Assembly (NCBI RefSeq): GCF_003383615.1
Contig: NZ_QNUL01000028.1
Location: forward strand, 18,019-82,018
DNA: 64,000 nt
Reading direction: 5' to 3'
Origin: Dyadobacter luteus
Lineage (GTDB): Bacteria > Bacteroidota > Bacteroidia > Cytophagales > Spirosomataceae
Below the pieces are notes generated by a model. The model saw nothing but the letters and a program-made list of their open reading frames with translations. It made no database searches and was not told where the DNA came from. Positions 1 through 9,207 of this stretch are shown here, piece after piece. The translations under genes were made by a program, and so were the position numbers. Every line of letters begins with the position of its first letter. The stretch's first letter is position 1.

Positions 1-42
1 AAAGGGTCGAGGATCAAAGGATTTTACTATTATTTGTAAACT

Positions 43-1308
43 TTATTTTAAAGACGCTCCATGGTCATTGTGAAAATCTTCGCCGCTCCATATTTTTTGA
101 GAGCTCCACTTTTCAGCAGCATCAGCCCAGAAAGGATCCGTTTTCGGCAGGCCTAAGGGGAGGAAAATACTGGTTGCCAGATACGGGCTTCCCTGATTGT
201 TATATACATCAGCCAGATCGGGCTGCGAACCGTATAACCCTAACGTCAGCCAGCCATTGGCATAGGTTGTCGGGCTTTCAAGAGTCTTGCGAATAACCGC
301 AGTAAGCGCCCCCCTCACCTGAGCAGGTTTGAGTTCCTGTGGCAACTTACCTGTTACTGCCATATTCGCTAAATGATGAAATGCAGCACCACGATAAATA
401 ATAGAGCGACCAGTGGCGGGGAATGTTCCATCACCATTGATCAGACGCTCCTGAATAACCGCGTACCGTTCGTTCCGCTTTCTTATCTTACCAAACATGT
501 TATTATACGCATTGGTTTTCTGACCGATAACATCTGCAATTGCTGTCAGATAGGGATGGATCACATAACTGTTATAATAGTCAAACGCATACGACGTCCC
601 GTCCATGTACATCCCATCTCCTACATACCACTGTTCCAACTGCTGCAAGGCATAATCAACCCGCATCGGGTCCCACTCGTATCCGTATTTGCTGAAAAAG
701 GCTTCGGTCATTGCTGAAAAAAGCAGCCAGTTGGAAAACACCGGCTTGTAGCGGCGCGTACTTCTCAACGCAGTCACCATGCGTTGCTGATCCACAGCTC
801 TGAGGTTTTCCCATAACCACGGAGCTCTCACAAATGCCGCGGCCAGGAAAGACGCATCTACCAACTGTTGCCCCCCCAGGTCAAACCGCATATAGTCTTT
901 TTTCGTGGAGTCCAGAGCGTTGGCTATTCCTTCCAGAGCCCATCTTCTGTATTGATTTCTCAATGCCACCTCATCTGCCGCTCCGCCTTCCAATTGCAAC
1001 CAAGGCGCTATTCCGCTTAAAACTCTGCCAAGAACCTCCAGGTATTGAACCTGTATCCGCTGCTCCTTATTATCTACTCTGATTGAGGTAACCTGTGGCA
1101 TAGCGATGCGAAGACTATCATGTGCCAGTGCAGAAAGTACCGGGCGGCACATTTTGTCCATCTCAGCCAGCCAAAAACTACGATCCGAAAGCACCGTCAC
1201 TGGCTTCTTCTGAATCTTTTTCTTCTGAGCACGGGTTTGCAGGTTCAGATTGAGAAGAAGGACAAAAATAAGGGTCAGACGTAAGAGGTTTGAATTCATG
1301 TATTTCAT
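43..1308 (-). CDS. DUF2264 domain protein, secreted
   Basis: The protein of about 421 residues matches the DUF2264 family, common in Bacteroidota and often found near polysaccharide-utilisation genes; no reaction is firmly assigned here. A signal peptide is visible (MNSNLLRLTLIFVLLL, ending TRAQ), so it is probably periplasmic. Family-like motifs are GDGMYMDGTSYAFDYYNSYV about mid-protein and GDGTFPATGRSI further on, followed by GWLTLGLYG. I chose the Met at 1308, since it places the signal peptide at the N-terminus; a longer frame reaches 1332 and a shorter Met lies at 1299. Length equals a single DUF2264 domain without the extra C-terminal region of longer members. No glycan gene is adjacent, so the substrate is unknown. 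Confidence 0.85.
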   Translation of the reverse strand: MKYMNSNLLRLTLIFVLLLNLNLQTRAQKKKIQKKPVTVLSDRSFWLAEMDKMCRPVLSALAHDSLRIAMPQVTSIRVDNKEQRIQVQYLEVLGRVLSGIAPWLQLEGGAADEVALRNQYRRWALEGIANALDSTKKDYMRFDLGGQQLVDASFLAAAFVRAPWLWENLRAVDQQRMVTALRSTRRYKPVFSNWLLFSAMTEAFFSKYGYEWDPMRVDYALQQLEQWYVGDGMYMDGTSYAFDYYNSYVIHPYLTAIADVIGQKTNAYNNMFGKIRKRNERYAVIQERLINGDGTFPATGRSIIYRGAAFHHLANMAVTGKLPQELKPAQVRGALTAVIRKTLESPTTYANGWLTLGLYGSQPDLADVYNNQGSPYLATSIFLPLGLPKTDPFWADAAEKWSSQKIWSGEDFHNDHGASLK

Positions 1309-1390
1309 AAGAGAATATGGGATCCGGCACATCGGATTAACTACTGCCGGCGTGAATTGATGTTGCAGATAGGTACAGATGCGGTTACTA

Positions 1391-2257
1391 CTAACTCATA
1401 TTAAGCGCTCTTTTCATAAATCCACCTAAAAAACTGGCAACGAAGGTGAGAATGAGTGAACCATACAGACTGAAGTTTTCTATTTCGGTTTGCCCGGTTG
1501 TTTCTGGTTGGGTAGTAAAAAGGAAATAACCTGCAAGTACAAGTACAACCTGCAATGCTGCCAGAATCCAACCCTTTTGTGGTTCAGCGAAACCCAATGC
1601 TATAGCACAGATAACAGCTACAATATATGGTAAATGAACACTCTCCGCATTTTTAATCACCAAAATGACCAAGGCACTTGTAAACAGCACCAATACCATA
1701 CTAACCAGTAGTTTTTTATCAACGAAGGGTTCAGCGCTTTTAACTATTCCACCTGTCCGCGACAATTGAAGAATCTGCTCTGCCTTATCTGTATCGTTCT
1801 TTGCAGCCTTATGATGACCCAACTTCTCATTAACCTGAGCACGAAAAAGATAGGGATCCGGACTTGTCTCTTCCGCCTTACTCACAGCTCTATTTGCAGC
1901 AGCCAGCGCATCTTCGTTCTGTCCGTTCTCAAATTGTAATTTACCCAGTTCGAGATGAGCCAGCCAAACATCTTCGTCTATACTCAACGCTGATCTGATA
2001 TCAGACTCCGCCTGAGCAAACCGGCCCTGGGATTTGTAGCAAAGTCCGCGATACAGGAGTGCGATACAGGAGTTGGGTCGACGGGACAGAACGTCATTAA
2101 AATAGATAAAAGCCTGCTCATACTCTCCGTTACAATAATACGAGATTCCTGCAGAAAAATCTGCTTCTTCTTTTTCTGATTTAGTTCTCAGATCAGCGTA
2201 GTTGCGCAGATAATAAATATAACCGCAGAAAGTGAGGACAGCCAGTAATTCGAGCAT
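1391..2257 (-). CDS. TPR-repeat membrane protein
   Basis: A 288-residue protein with an N-terminal membrane segment (residues 1-17), about three to four tetratricopeptide repeats in residues 35-165 (for example NSCIALLYRGLCYKSQGRF and DVWLAHLELGKLQFENGQ), and four hydrophobic segments in the C-terminal 110 residues. TPRs mediate protein contacts; no enzymatic domain is visible. It lies 82 bases upstream of the DUF2264 gene on the same strand. The product is not recognised beyond its domain type, and its partner cannot be read from the context. Confidence 0.7.
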   Translation of the reverse strand: MLELLAVLTFCGYIYYLRNYADLRTKSEKEEADFSAGISYYCNGEYEQAFIYFNDVLSRRPNSCIALLYRGLCYKSQGRFAQAESDIRSALSIDEDVWLAHLELGKLQFENGQNEDALAAANRAVSKAEETSPDPYLFRAQVNEKLGHHKAAKNDTDKAEQILQLSRTGGIVKSAEPFVDKKLLVSMVLVLFTSALVILVIKNAESVHLPYIVAVICAIALGFAEPQKGWILAALQVVLVLAGYFLFTTQPETTGQTEIENFSLYGSLILTFVASFLGGFMKRALNMS

Positions 2258-2366
2258 TTCCGGAAGACATTTTTAACAGATGTATTATGAGGCTAAGATA
2301 GTACAAAACGAATCTGCAAAAAAGTAAACTTCTGCCACACGGGCAACGAATCTACCATCATATCTA

Positions 2367-5300
2367 CTAATCTGCTGATTTATGAGCAACCGGAAGATAG
2401 ACTTCAAACGTCGCACCTTCTCCTTTTACTCCTTTCGCCACGATCACTCCAGCATGATTATCCACTATTCTCTTGCAAATCGAAAGACCTATTCCAGTAC
2501 CTTCAAAATTCTGCACGGTATGCAGTCTTTGAAATATAGTAAATATCCTGTCTGCAAATTGCTGATCAAATCCGATTCCATAGTCCCTGAACACAAGACA
2601 TACGTACTGCTCGTCCGGCTGTAGTTCAATTGGCAACGAAGACTCTACCTTATCGACATATCTTGCGCCGATCTCTACACGAGTATTGTCAGAAGAGAAT
2701 TTGAGTGCATTACCCAGTAAATTATAAAATAACTGATTCATTTGTAAAGGAACTGCTTCAATCACAGGCAGCTCCCCCACCTCAATAACGGCGCCCTTTT
2801 GTTCAATCAAAAACTCAAAGTCTTCCAGTACTTGTTTTAATACAATGTTCAGATCGGTTGGCTCAAAATTACCATCAGAACTGGCTACCCTTGCAAAACT
2901 GAGTAAATCTCTGATCAAATGAGACATACGCTCCGACGAAGTTCCTATCCTTCTCAAATAATCGTGAGCGACTGTGTCTCCGCCTGGAATGTTCTGTTCC
3001 ACAAGTTGAGAAAAAATCTGAATTTTCCGGAGAGGCTCCTGCAGATCATGACTGGTGACATGCGCAAACTGCTCCAGTTCCCTGTTGCTGTTCAGCAGTT
3101 GTTCATTTATTTTTTTCAACTCTGCAGTACGTTGGGAAACATGTTTTTCAAGAGTTTCTTCAAGCATTTTCTTGTCATGGATATCCGTACTAGCTCCAAG
3201 CCAGTTTTCAATTGTACCGGAAGGACCGCGTTGTGCCACACCCCGGCTCAGATGCCAGCGATATTCTCCGTCATACCTTCTGTATCGGTGTTCGTAAATA
3301 AAGTCCTCGCCCGTTGTCAGAGACTTTTGCCAGTGTACAAGATTGTCTTCGCGATCATCAGGATGCACCATGGCAATCATACCATTCTGCTGCAACATTT
3401 CTTCACTAAGCCCCGAATACTTAAGTATGTAGTCGTTATAGAAATTTTTACCGCCCGTTTTATCAATCCTCCAAACAAGTTGAGGGGTACTATTGGCCAG
3501 AAGCTTAAAACGCTGCTCACTTTCACGTGCCAGTTCCAGAGCCGTAATCAGTTCAGTAACATCGTTGGCAACAACCATTACTCCGGTTGTAACACCTGTA
3601 ATATCGTGCAACGGTTCAAAAACAAGGTTTACAAATAATGTTGCCGGCCTCCCGTGCCGCAGAATAGCAAGAGGCCATTCATAAAGCACCTTTCGCTCAC
3701 CGGAGTCAAATACTTCCTTGGCCAGTTTCTCGAACCCATCTGAAGGCGCCTCTTCGAATGCTCTTGCAAAAGTAGCTCCCAGCACCTGCTCACTTGTTTT
3801 TCCCCAATACCGTAACATCATGTTATTGGCAAGTTCAATGATTAGTCCGGGTCCCCGGAAAACACCAATTGCCACCGGTGCGCGCAGGAAAAAGTTTCTC
3901 AACTCGGCCTCAGTCTTCTGAGTTATGCTGTTAATCCGTACCACAGAACTTACCTTAGAGATCAGCTCTCGCGCCATAAATGGCTTCACCAGATAGTCGT
4001 CAGCTCCCCATCCAAGTCCTTCTACCCTGGCTTCCTCGCCTGCTCTGGCCGACAGCAAAATAACAGGAACCCTGATACCCGGCCTTTGACGTAATTCAAT
4101 CAGCAGCTGCTTCCCATCCATAACGGGCATCATCACGTCACTGATAATAACATCCGGACGATCAAGTGCTATTTTATCCAGAGCATCCTGCCCGTTTACG
4201 GCAAAATCTATTGTAAAATAAGGAGATAACAGTCTTCCGATATACGCACGCATATCGGCATTGTCGTCAACAACCAACACCTTCACCTCTTTTTGAACAG
4301 AGAACTCCTGTTCGGAAATCTGTTGTTCGGAAGAGGACTTTTCTTCCATCTCTATATTCTCCGCATCGAGCAAACTCATCGCTTCACGGATGAAAGTCTG
4401 TCTTTCCAGAGAAACCTTTTTGTGCGCCTTGCCTTCAATAATCTGATCCTGAGAAAGGTGCTTACTGCCAGTGGGGATCTTTACCGTGAAGGTGCTCCCT
4501 TCACCAAAAACACTATCCACACTAATCATTCCATGGTGCAGATTTACAAGTTCCGAAACGAGTGATAGTCCGATTCCTGTACCTTCATGGGTTCTGCCCA
4601 ACGCATTTTCAACTCTGTGGAAGCGTTCGAACATATGCGGAAGCTCATGCTCCGGAATGCCGACACCCGTATCACGTACGCTTAGAATCGCCTGATCGCC
4701 AGCTTCCATCACCTGCACAGTAATACTACCGGCCAATGTATATTTAAATGCATTGGAAATAAGGTTCAGTACGATCTTTTCCCACATATCCGTATCCACA
4801 TACACCGGTGCTTCAATATGCTGAACCTCAATGATCAATTCCATCCCGGCACTTTCAACAACAGACCTGAAATTAGATGCGAGGTCTTCCGTAAGCTCTC
4901 CGAGACTTACCTGTTCAAAGGAAGCTTTTACTCTGCCTGCTTCCATCCTGCTAAAATCCAGCAGATTATTTACCAGCTTTAAAAGACGCTGTGCATTGCG
5001 GTATATGGGCTCATAATCTTTCCGGGCTAACCCGGTTTCGGGATGATCTATTGCCTGCTGCAAAGGTCCCAGAATCAACGTCAGCGGCGTACGAAACTCA
5101 TGACTCACATTGCTGAAGAAGGCAGTTTTTGCACGGTCAATCTCTGCAAGTTGCTGAGCACGTTTTTGCTGTTGCTGGTAAGCATCTACATTAGAAAATG
5201 CGGTGGAAACGGTATTGGCAAACAGTGCAAAAAAGTTTTGATATTCCTGATCCAGAGAACGCCCCGAACTCACACCGGCGACGACGTAACCGTACGGACT

Positions 5301-6131
5301 TTCCTGTCCGGCAATTGATATCGGGAAAACAAGCGCCGTTTGGGGAGAGAGTTCAAAAGGACCGCTCTTGGTTTCGGGAAAAAGTTCGGTAAGTTGGGTA
5401 AGCTGAGTCGGCCAGCTATTTGTTTGGGTAAGTTCCTGCACTGTAAATGAAACATCACTCCCCGACAGACCTGCAGACACCTGCAAATGGGTCTGACCGG
5501 AATAATGATCCAGCTCGTAAATTTGTAAAAACGGCACATCAAAAACAAAGTCTCCCTGAACCTGAGCAATAATATCGCAGATTTCCTGATTTGATTTTGC
5601 ATCAGCGGTACGAATAGCCAGATCCCGTAGTACTTGGGTTCTTCTGGCACTTAGAATCTGATCCGTAGTCTCGGTAATCGGGTGAAAAATACCTCCTACA
5701 TTCCCTGATTCATCCCTGATCGGAGCAAATGAAAATGTCATAAAAGCTTCTTCTATATAGCCATATCTATCCAGCAGCATCTGCTGATCCTTGATATAGG
5801 TACCCTCACCTGCAAGGCCCCGGTCAAAAGCAGCACCTACAACCGGAAGAGCCGTTTCCCAACATATTTTGAAATTCTGACCCATTGACTCCGGATGTTT
5901 AGCTCCGCAGATAGGACGGTAGCTGTCATTATAAATCTGAATCAACTCCGGTCCCCAGGCGATCAGTATAGGGAAAGTAGATGAGAGACAAAGACTGACA
6001 CTGGTTCTTAAGCTCTGAGGCCATCCACTAACCGGCCCCAATGCAGTAGTTGACCAGTCCATTGAACGAATGAGCTCGCCCATCTGGCCCCCACCAGATA
6101 AAAATTGTTCATCATTTTCAAAACGCTGCAT
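2367..6131 (-). CDS. Hybrid sensor histidine kinase with two kinase cores
   Basis: A 1254-residue signalling protein with no obvious membrane segment, so probably cytoplasmic. Domain order read from the sequence: PAS-like region (about 30-160), GAF-like (about 165-315), first HisKA with H344 in NVSHEFRTPL, first HATPase (N460, DTGVGIP at 487, GTGIGLSLV at 517), receiver (VDDN at 621, phospho-acceptor D665, K716), PAS (about 744-860), PAS/PAC (about 872-990), second HisKA with H1028 in TSHDLQEPLRK, and a second HATPase to the end (GTGIGLSIC). Both cores keep the His, N, G1 and G2 motifs, so both look active. No DNA-binding output domain or adjacent regulator gene is present; output probably goes to an unlinked regulator. 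The signal is unknown. Confidence 0.93.
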   Translation of the reverse strand: MQRFENDEQFLSGGGQMGELIRSMDWSTTALGPVSGWPQSLRTSVSLCLSSTFPILIAWGPELIQIYNDSYRPICGAKHPESMGQNFKICWETALPVVGAAFDRGLAGEGTYIKDQQMLLDRYGYIEEAFMTFSFAPIRDESGNVGGIFHPITETTDQILSARRTQVLRDLAIRTADAKSNQEICDIIAQVQGDFVFDVPFLQIYELDHYSGQTHLQVSAGLSGSDVSFTVQELTQTNSWPTQLTQLTELFPETKSGPFELSPQTALVFPISIAGQESPYGYVVAGVSSGRSLDQEYQNFFALFANTVSTAFSNVDAYQQQQKRAQQLAEIDRAKTAFFSNVSHEFRTPLTLILGPLQQAIDHPETGLARKDYEPIYRNAQRLLKLVNNLLDFSRMEAGRVKASFEQVSLGELTEDLASNFRSVVESAGMELIIEVQHIEAPVYVDTDMWEKIVLNLISNAFKYTLAGSITVQVMEAGDQAILSVRDTGVGIPEHELPHMFERFHRVENALGRTHEGTGIGLSLVSELVNLHHGMISVDSVFGEGSTFTVKIPTGSKHLSQDQIIEGKAHKKVSLERQTFIREAMSLLDAENIEMEEKSSSEQQISEQEFSVQKEVKVLVVDDNADMRAYIGRLLSPYFTIDFAVNGQDALDKIALDRPDVIISDVMMPVMDGKQLLIELRQRPGIRVPVILLSARAGEEARVEGLGWGADDYLVKPFMARELISKVSSVVRINSITQKTEAELRNFFLRAPVAIGVFRGPGLIIELANNMMLRYWGKTSEQVLGATFARAFEEAPSDGFEKLAKEVFDSGERKVLYEWPLAILRHGRPATLFVNLVFEPLHDITGVTTGVMVVANDVTELITALELARESEQRFKLLANSTPQLVWRIDKTGGKNFYNDYILKYSGLSEEMLQQNGMIAMVHPDDREDNLVHWQKSLTTGEDFIYEHRYRRYDGEYRWHLSRGVAQRGPSGTIENWLGASTDIHDKKMLEETLEKHVSQRTAELKKINEQLLNSNRELEQFAHVTSHDLQEPLRKIQIFSQLVEQNIPGGDTVAHDYLRRIGTSSERMSHLIRDLLSFARVASSDGNFEPTDLNIVLKQVLEDFEFLIEQKGAVIEVGELPVIEAVPLQMNQLFYNLLGNALKFSSDNTRVEIGARYVDKVESSLPIELQPDEQYVCLVFRDYGIGFDQQFADRIFTIFQRLHTVQNFEGTGIGLSICKRIVDNHAGVIVAKGVKGEGATFEVYLPVAHKSAD

Positions 6132-6350
6132 TATGGCTTTCAGTGGTAATTTGAAGTTTTTGTATATCCTATAAAGATAAGAGGTTGTTTCTACTTAGCA
6201 TCACTTCTGATTGGTTGTCAAAAAAGGATATTCTTCCATAAACCTTGCAAAAAGAATACCAATGGCACTAAAAAGATGATGCAACTGCAATTTGCGAAAT
6301 CATTTATCAATTTTTAAAATCGAACATTAACTAGTTGTACGAAAAATAAC

Positions 6351-6358
6351 CACCTTTG
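6351..6358 (+). promoter_or_regulatory. Possible Bacteroidota -7 box
   Basis: The octamer CACCTTTG matches TAnnTTTG at seven of eight positions and lies 73 bases before the ATG at 6431. No well-spaced -33 box is seen; the nearest TTG is only 13 bases upstream, against the usual 19-21. Weak support. Confidence 0.3.
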
Positions 6359-6430
6359 CAATCGAAGAAATTCTAAATTCTGCTCTCTCCGGAAAAATAT
6401 TGGCTTATTTAACTATCAGTAAGATTGTTT

Positions 6431-7609
6431 ATGAACTTCCCATTTTCAACTAACTCTATGGTTAGTGCCAAAATTCAATCCCTTATCATTTCATTCCTCC
6501 TATTCTGTATCGTTCTATCCCTTACGTTCCCCAAATACCTGGAAATTTTAAAACATCCTTCACCGTCAGATGTTTACGGACATTTCTTCTATAAAATACA
6601 GCATCCATTCACTCCAGGCACACAGGTATCCACTGCCAGCCATGAGTCCAAAATAGCATTCAGGCTCACAGCACCTTTAATCGCAAAACTTATCGGAGTT
6701 CAACCGGGAGCCTCCGGCAGAAGTGTCGTATGGCTATATGTACTGCAGTCAGTTTTATTGATTCCTTTTCTTTACATGCTGCAAAACCTTCTCAAAAGAT
6801 ATACCTCTCTTAATAATTCACTTCTTTTTGTGGTGGCCTGCTGTGCGACCTATCTGGCCAAATCATTTTTTTGGGACTACGATTTCTGGTTCGATGGCTT
6901 CGCCTTTTTCTTTATTCTGGCGAGCATGTATTTCAGGCATATAATTCCCGTCGTTGTTTTTTCTCAGCTTGCCTGCTGGACCGACGAAAGAGCAGTAGCT
7001 GCAATGGCAGGTGTGTATCTTTTTCACCTGCTTCGTGAGGTAAATTTCGAAGCAGCCGTAAAACTGAATAAGCAACTGTTTATCAATTCTTTTTACAAAG
7101 GACCAACCAGCTACATCTTTTTATCCTGCATGCTGTATGTAGGCCTGCGTTTAATGTTACTGCAAATTTTTGGCCTTTCTACACCAAGAGGGGAAGCTGC
7201 AGGCGTGAGTCTTTCACTGATTCCTTTTCAGTTCCAACACAGGCTTGTCGGTATATTCCTGACGTTTGAGGGACTTTGGATCATTTTTACGCTGACTATG
7301 CTTCATATCTACAAAACAGGTGACAGGCTTTGGTTTTACCTGATCGGCCTGATCCTGCTCATGCAATTACTGATTGCCTACAGCGTTTTCGATATTACAA
7401 GAAGCATTACTTACGCGTTTCCCCTGTTCATTATCACGTTCATCATTTTTAGCAGGATTAAATCTGAAACGTCATTCAGCACAATCGTCATCAGCACATT
7501 AATCTGCATTGCGATTCCAACACAGTTTCTGATTTTCTTTCCTCGTCAGATACCCTGGACTATATTGTCTATGCAGGAGCTGAAACCTATCATCAAAACG
7601 CTATTGTAA
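6431..7609 (+). CDS. Polytopic inner-membrane protein, unknown
   Basis: About 392 residues, almost wholly hydrophobic, with roughly nine to ten predicted membrane helices. Between helices are charged loops such as SHESKIAFRLTAPLIAKLIG, DYDFWFDGF and CWTDERA. The helix pattern and short acidic loops recall GT-C type membrane glycosyltransferases and related polymer-export proteins, but no defining motif could be confirmed, so function is not assigned. A TTG at 6425 could extend the frame by two codons; the ATG at 6431 is preferred. It is followed by an inverted repeat (7620-7654) and the convergent HxlR gene. Confidence 0.7.
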   Translation: MNFPFSTNSMVSAKIQSLIISFLLFCIVLSLTFPKYLEILKHPSPSDVYGHFFYKIQHPFTPGTQVSTASHESKIAFRLTAPLIAKLIGVQPGASGRSVVWLYVLQSVLLIPFLYMLQNLLKRYTSLNNSLLFVVACCATYLAKSFFWDYDFWFDGFAFFFILASMYFRHIIPVVVFSQLACWTDERAVAAMAGVYLFHLLREVNFEAAVKLNKQLFINSFYKGPTSYIFLSCMLYVGLRLMLLQIFGLSTPRGEAAGVSLSLIPFQFQHRLVGIFLTFEGLWIIFTLTMLHIYKTGDRLWFYLIGLILLMQLLIAYSVFDITRSITYAFPLFIITFIIFSRIKSETSFSTIVISTLICIAIPTQFLIFFPRQIPWTILSMQELKPIIKTLL

Positions 7610-7619
7610 CAACCCGGGC

Positions 7620-7654
7620 ATTTTAGAAATCAGTACAGACTCGTTTTCTAAAAT
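7620..7654. terminator. Bidirectional hairpin terminator
   Basis: Inverted repeat ATTTTAGAAA (7620-7629) and TTTCTAAAAT (7645-7654), a 10-bp A/T-rich stem between the convergent genes ending at 7609 and 7656. Stem stability is modest because of low GC. Confidence 0.45.
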
Positions 7655-7655
7655 A

Positions 7656-7955
7656 CTAAGAAGACAGGTTTTCCAATTGTAAAAATATCGGCACCATTGT
7701 TCTTCCTTTTTCGGACAAAATATATTCTATGTGAAGTGGTTTAAGTTTAATGACTGTTCTATCAAGCAGCCCCTGCTCCTCCAGCTCTTTCAAAGCTGTA
7801 GCTATGGACTGTTTGTTGGAACCTTCCAGTTGTCTGAGCAAAGTATTGAAACGAACTGGTTCTGACAGGGCTAGTCTGAAAATTTGTGGTTTCCACTTAC
7901 CAGAAAGCTGTTTCAGAAGCAACTCTGCCGGACATTTTAATTCACTGGACTCCAT
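7656..7955 (-). CDS. HxlR-family winged-helix regulator
   Basis: A 99-residue HxlR/DUF24 transcriptional regulator. It begins MESSELKCPAELLLKQLSGKW, where the Cys at residue 8 corresponds to the redox-sensing Cys found near the start of many HxlR proteins. The winged helix follows (FNTLLRQLEGSNKQSIATAL, then a wing ending EYILSEKGRTM). A Met at 8015 is also in frame, but 7955 gives the canonical family length and N-terminus. It is divergent from a DsbA-like thiol protein gene, and a 20-bp dyad lies between them; a thiol or electrophile stress sensor controlling that gene is a reasonable inference. Confidence 0.88.
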   Translation of the reverse strand: MESSELKCPAELLLKQLSGKWKPQIFRLALSEPVRFNTLLRQLEGSNKQSIATALKELEEQGLLDRTVIKLKPLHIEYILSEKGRTMVPIFLQLENLSS

Positions 7956-8014
7956 TCCGAATAATTTTAATAAAATTTCACTGTACTTTACCGCATACCT
8001 AACGGTCAACAACA

Positions 8015-8031
8015 AACTTAACAGCTAAGTT
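8015..8031. promoter_or_regulatory. Small inverted repeat upstream of hxlR-like gene
   Basis: AACTTA (8015-8020) and TAAGTT (8026-8031) with a 5-base spacer, widened by outer CAACA/TGTTG arms. It lies 60 bases upstream of the regulator start and could be a second operator or a leader hairpin. Confidence 0.3.
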
Positions 8032-8047
8032 GCTGTTGGAAATGATA

Positions 8048-8067
8048 TAGTCACAAAAATTTGACTA
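8048..8067. promoter_or_regulatory. Candidate HxlR operator dyad
   Basis: A perfect dyad TAGTCA-N8-TGACTA lies in the divergent intergenic region, just upstream of the likely promoter of the DsbA-like gene. HxlR-family dimers usually bind such inverted repeats, often of TACT/AGTA-like arms, in their own divergent promoters. Assignment to this regulator is inference from position and symmetry. Confidence 0.5.
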
Positions 8068-8068
8068 A

Positions 8069-8099
8069 TTGACTCGCTTGAAATTTAAAAAGAACTTTG
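8069..8099 (+). promoter_or_regulatory. Likely promoter of DsbA-like gene
   Basis: TTG at 8069-8071 is followed after 20 bases by GAACTTTG (8092-8099), seven of eight matches to the Bacteroidota TAnnTTTG box at the expected spacing. It would give a leader of about 85 bases before the ATG at 8188. The dyad at 8048-8067 abuts its upstream edge. Confidence 0.45.
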
Positions 8100-8187
8100 T
8101 AGTGATAAATGAGCTGGTAAAACTTATTGAAATACCATCAGCAGTTAATCAGGGTATTCCTGACAAGTCACTTGATTTTATAAATGT

Positions 8188-9102
8188 ATGCAAACACAAG
8201 ACATTAATCCACTTCTTTGCGATATTGAAACCGGTATGTGCGAAATGCCGGAAGTTAGTATTGAAAACCAAAATGATATCGTATACTCTTCTGAGAAAAC
8301 TGTTAAAATCATCTATTTTACAGACCCAATTTGCTCCTCCTGCTGGGGCATCGAACCGCAATTGCGTAAACTCAAACTGGAATACGGTCAGAATTTTGAG
8401 ATTGAATACCGTATGGGCGGTCTTCTTCCTGATTGGAGCTACAACAGCGGCGGCATCAGTAAACCTTCTGACGTGGCGCATCACTGGGATGAAGTGAGTA
8501 TTTACTATGACATGCCCATTGATGGCGATGTGTGGTTGGAAGACCCTCTGGATTCTTCCTATCCGCCTTCTATTGCATTTAAGGCAGCGCAATTACAGGA
8601 TGAGCAAAAGGCTGTAGCGTTGCTGCGCGAACTTCGTCACATGGTCTTTTTGCAGAAGAATAATATTGCCAAATGGGAACATTTACTGGAAGCAGCAAAA
8701 ATCACCGGATTGAACACCGAACAATTTACTGCGGACTACAAAGGAAAGGCGAAGGATCTTTTTGAGCAGGATTTGCTATTGGCCAAACAATTGGGTGTGC
8801 GAGGTTTTCCAACCATGTTTTTTGTTGACCAGGACGGAAATCAGGAAAAAGTGTATGGTACGAAACCCTACGAGGTGTATGAAAATGCATTGCTGAAACA
8901 ATTCCCGAATGCAGGTAAGAAACCTGTGGATACGAATTGGGAAAATCTGTTTTCAAAATTCAATACGTTAACATCAAAAGAATTTTCTGAGTTAGCCAAT
9001 TTTGACCGGCAAAAAACAGAGGTTTATCTTCAAAATCTGGCAGATTCAGGTTTAATAGACAAGTTGAACACTAAAAACGGGAATCTCTGGATTAAAAAAT
9101 AG
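8188..9102 (+). CDS. DsbA-family thiol protein (SpxH/YjbH-like)
   Basis: A 304-residue protein with a DsbA-type thioredoxin fold. The active site is C49-S-S-C52 in DPICSSCWGIEPQLRK, the cis-Pro region is GVRGFPTMFF (about residue 210), and there is no signal peptide, so it is cytoplasmic. The N-terminal CDIETGMCEMP adds two cysteines (11 and 18). Residues about 245-304 look like a small winged-helix-like tail (LTSKEFSELANF, then NGNLWIKK). This arrangement resembles the SpxH/YjbH-type cytosolic DsbA proteins of Firmicutes, which act as ClpXP adaptors, but an adaptor role here is unproven; a thiol oxidoreductase role is also possible. It is divergent from an HxlR regulator, which suggests redox-responsive control. 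Confidence 0.85.
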   Translation: MQTQDINPLLCDIETGMCEMPEVSIENQNDIVYSSEKTVKIIYFTDPICSSCWGIEPQLRKLKLEYGQNFEIEYRMGGLLPDWSYNSGGISKPSDVAHHWDEVSIYYDMPIDGDVWLEDPLDSSYPPSIAFKAAQLQDEQKAVALLRELRHMVFLQKNNIAKWEHLLEAAKITGLNTEQFTADYKGKAKDLFEQDLLLAKQLGVRGFPTMFFVDQDGNQEKVYGTKPYEVYENALLKQFPNAGKKPVDTNWENLFSKFNTLTSKEFSELANFDRQKTEVYLQNLADSGLIDKLNTKNGNLWIKK

Positions 9103-9150
9103 GTCGTCAGAAAACGCATCACCTCACACCTTACAGCTCCTAAAATAAAG

Positions 9151-9195
9151 AATGCTGGATTAACTTTCGAAGTAATCAGAAGTAAATCCAGCATT
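9151..9195. terminator. Bidirectional terminator hairpin
   Basis: AATGCTGGATT (9151-9161) pairs perfectly with AATCCAGCATT (9185-9195). It lies between the convergent DsbA-like and GH32 genes and can serve both. Confidence 0.6.
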
Positions 9196-9207
9196 ACACT
9201 ATCACCA

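Noticed and set aside
2919..3638. Long plus-strand frame (239 codons) opposite the dual-kinase gene
   Set aside because: It lies wholly antisense to well-conserved kinase and PAS domains and has no recognisable features; it is a by-product of codon composition.
8069..8497. Plus-strand frame of 142 codons overlapping the DsbA-like gene start
   Set aside because: It is in a different frame from the conserved CSSC protein and shows no family features.
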